Assembly (NCBI RefSeq): GCF_001650735.1
Contig: NZ_LXVY01000016.1
Coordinates: 1 to 64,000 of the forward strand
Reading direction: 5' to 3'
Length of the DNA stretch: 64,000 nucleotides
Source of the DNA: Sphingomonas sp. TDK1
Lineage (GTDB): Bacteria; Pseudomonadota; Alphaproteobacteria; Sphingomonadales; Sphingomonadaceae
Shown: in pieces, positions 62,215-64,000 of the stretch
How the letters are laid out: the number at the start of each line of letters is the position of its first letter
Numbering within the stretch: position 1 is the first letter of the stretch
Notes under the pieces: generated by a model
The model's input: the letters and a program-made list of their open reading frames with translations, nothing else
Database searches by the model: none
Told to the model about the DNA's origin: nothing
Made by a program: the position numbers and the translations under genes

Positions 62215-64000
62215 TCAGAAGCTGGTCGAGAGCGACAGCTGCACCGTCGTTCCCGGCGAATAGCGGTTGTAGACCACCGTCCGCGTGCCGTTCGACTGCA
62301 GTTCCTTGTACCGGCGGCCGGTCAAGTTGCGCGCCTCGAACTTCACGTCGAACTGATGGCCCGCCACCATCACGCCCTGGCGCGCGACGAAATCGAGGTT
62401 GAACCCCGGATATTCATACACGTCGGGCTGGTTCTGGTTGGCGATGCCCCGGCTGGTGACGCGCTTGCTGGCATAGGAGAGGATGAAGGTCTGCTGCGAC
62501 AGCAGCCCGCTCTTCTCCATGCCGAGCTGCAGGTTCACCAGATGATCCGACTGGCCGGTAAGCGCCGCGCCATCCCGGAAATAGTCGGTCGCGTTGGTCG
62601 ACGACGCCGCGTAGACGGCGGTGCGGTCGCCCTGCTGCACCTTCAGCTTCGACTTGGTGTAGGTGTAGTTGGCGATCAGCAGCAGGTCACGATCGGTAAA
62701 GAAGGGCCCGCTCAGCCAGTCGCCCAGCCCGAACTTCTTCTGCGCCTCCACCTCGGCGCCGTAGAGGTCCGCCTTGGGCGCGTTGGCATAGCTGGTCACC
62801 AGCGTGTCGCTGCCGGTGATGAAGGCTTCGATCGGCTTGTCGATCCGCTTGTAGAAGGCCGCCGCCGACACGCGCTGGTCGTTGCTGATATACCATTCGA
62901 AGCGCCCCTCGCCGTTGTACAGCGTGCTGTCCTGCAGCAGCGGGTTACCCTGATACTGGCGGTTCGTTTCCGGATCGAAATAGAATTGATAGATCAGCTC
63001 GCGGAACTGCGGCCGGGCGATCGTCTTCGATCCGTTCAGGCGGAACTGCATCTTCGGGCGGAACTGCCAGGTCAGCGTGGCCGCCGGCAGCCAGTAGTCG
63101 TTGTTGAGGTTCGTGCCCGCGGTGCTGGCGCCCGGCGTCTTGAACACCTGCGCCGGCGTCACCTTTTCCTTCGCCGTCTCGTAGCGCACGCCGGTGTCGA
63201 TCGAGAGCTCGGGCGTGATCTGATAGACCGCCCGGCCATAGCCGGCATGGTTGCGCAGCGAGGCGTTGAAGGCCGGATTGCCTTCGTTGGTCTCGATCAG
63301 CTGGATCTTGTAAAAGTCGATGATCCCGCTGCCGAGCAGCAGGTCCGGGCGCAGCATGGCGACGGCGTTCGGGAAGGTGCTGGGCGCGCTGAACTGGAAG
63401 TCGCGACGCGAGCTGAAGCGCTTGGTCTTCAGATAGCTGTAGCCCACCGAGAGGCTCAGGTCGGTGATCGGCTTGAACGTCAGGTCCGCCCCCGCCGAGT
63501 AAAGGTCCTCGTTCAGGTTGGAATAGCTTACGGTCGCGTCGCCGCCATTGCCGTTGTTCAGGCGGTTGATGAAATATTTGCCGTACGGATCCGCATCGAC
63601 GTTGGTGCGGACATATTCGAAGAACAGCTCGCTCGGCGACTTGCGCTTGGAATTGGCATAGCTGCCGCGCAGGTCGAGGCTGAGGTTCGGCGTCAGCTTG
63701 AACTCGCCGACCAGCTGGGTGTCGATCAGCTGGCGCTCGAACCAGCGCGTATCCTGTTGCTGGAAGTCGGTCACATCGTTGCCGTGGCGCTTGCCGATGC
63801 CGAGGCGCGAATTCTTCAGCGTGTCGCGGATATAGACGCTGGTCCAGCGCAGCTTGTTGTCGCCGAACTCGAAGCCCATGCCGAACAGGCCGTTCAGCAC
63901 CACGCGATTGTCGGTCAGCACGCGCTCGAAATCGCTTTCGAGCACGGACAGGTCCTGGGTGATCGAATATTGCTGGCGCGAATCCCGCACCGTCCACTTG
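62215..64000 (-). CDS. TonB-dependent receptor (partial, 5' end beyond window)
   Basis: At least 595 residues, open at the window edge (frame continues to 63999). Only the beta-barrel is seen: LTPNLSLDLRGSYANSKR, ARPQFREL (typical TonB receptor barrel motif, with TIARPQFREL), and a C-terminal strand ending in Phe (LSLSTSF), as needed for BAM recognition. The plug and signal peptide lie upstream, beyond the window. The substrate cannot be stated; the RPQFRELIYQFYFDPETNRQYQGNP segment fits the carbohydrate-type receptor class (TIGR01782-like). Confidence 0.85.
   Translation of the reverse strand, partial: KWTVRDSRQQYSITQDLSVLESDFERVLTDNRVVLNGLFGMGFEFGDNKLRWTSVYIRDTLKNSRLGIGKRHGNDVTDFQQQDTRWFERQLIDTQLVGEFKLTPNLSLDLRGSYANSKRKSPSELFFEYVRTNVDADPYGKYFINRLNNGNGGDATVSYSNLNEDLYSAGADLTFKPITDLSLSVGYSYLKTKRFSSRRDFQFSAPSTFPNAVAMLRPDLLLGSGIIDFYKIQLIETNEGNPAFNASLRNHAGYGRAVYQITPELSIDTGVRYETAKEKVTPAQVFKTPGASTAGTNLNNDYWLPAATLTWQFRPKMQFRLNGSKTIARPQFRELIYQFYFDPETNRQYQGNPLLQDSTLYNGEGRFEWYISNDQRVSAAAFYKRIDKPIEAFITGSDTLVTSYANAPKADLYGAEVEAQKKFGLGDWLSGPFFTDRDLLLIANYTYTKSKLKVQQGDRTAVYAASSTNATDYFRDGAALTGQSDHLVNLQLGMEKSGLLSQQTFILSYASKRVTSRGIANQNQPDVYEYPGFNLDFVARQGVMVAGHQFDVKFEARNLTGRRYKELQSNGTRTVVYNRYSPGTTVQLSLSTSF

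Overview
The window looks like the chromosome of a high-GC alphaproteobacterium of the Sphingomonas group. The evidence is an alphaproteobacterial AddB-AddA-thioredoxin block, a sphingomonad-style XrtA/PEP-CTERM exopolysaccharide cluster, a CC0125/CC1285-type lipoprotein, several TonB-dependent receptors and consistent high-GC codon use. This assignment is inferred from gene content; no 16S rRNA is present.

The left 12 kb is accessory DNA. It holds an SOS-associated peptidase (SRAP) whose catalytic Cys sits directly after an ATC codon with a good Shine-Dalgarno site, and three small unknown genes on the opposite strand. Next comes a three-gene operon: a Trypco1-domain protein, a trypsin-like protease with a repeat-like tail, and a lipoprotein with a TIKI/ChaN-like core. 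This resembles predicted trypsin/Trypco conflict systems and is the best candidate for an undescribed system. A decayed P2-like prophage follows (about 5.6-12.0 kb): a Dam-type methylase, a portal, a terminase lacking its ATPase half, divergent CI/Cro-like regulators around operator-like repeats, an Ogr-type zinc finger, small membrane proteins and an AlpA-like regulator. No integrase was seen.

From 12.2 to 30.5 kb is core housekeeping DNA: an outer-membrane receptor, a KTSC protein, an adenine/adenosine deaminase coupled to a phosphoribosyltransferase (purine salvage), lipoproteins, secA, a TonB-domain protein, argJ with an inositol-phosphatase-family gene, and trxA-addA-addB.

From 30.6 to 45.9 kb lies the XrtA-associated exopolysaccharide cluster: export lipoprotein, chain-length determinant, tyrosine kinase, outer-membrane protein, AAA ATPase, deacetylase, FemAB protein, glycosyltransferase and amidotransferase. 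A decarboxylase and acyl ligase, and a divergent ACP with two hydrolase-type genes, complete it. The exosortase gene is not in the window. At the place where I would expect it there is a 39-codon ORF joined to both neighbours by stop/start overlaps, which looks like a deletion scar.

The remainder (46-64 kb) carries trxB, a short membrane protein, an HD-GYP phosphodiesterase, tRNA-Met, a 2'-5' RNA ligase-like gene, kup, and an Lrp regulator divergent from alanine dehydrogenase. It also holds a compact cytochrome c maturation operon (ccmC-D-E-F-G-H-I, no ccmA or ccmB), a yybP-ykoY-like manganese riboswitch before a TMEM165/GDT1 family gene, an amino-acid dehydrogenase, tRNA-His, a degenerate GspE-like ATPase, a prolyl-4-hydroxylase-like oxygenase, and a TonB-dependent receptor cut by the window edge.
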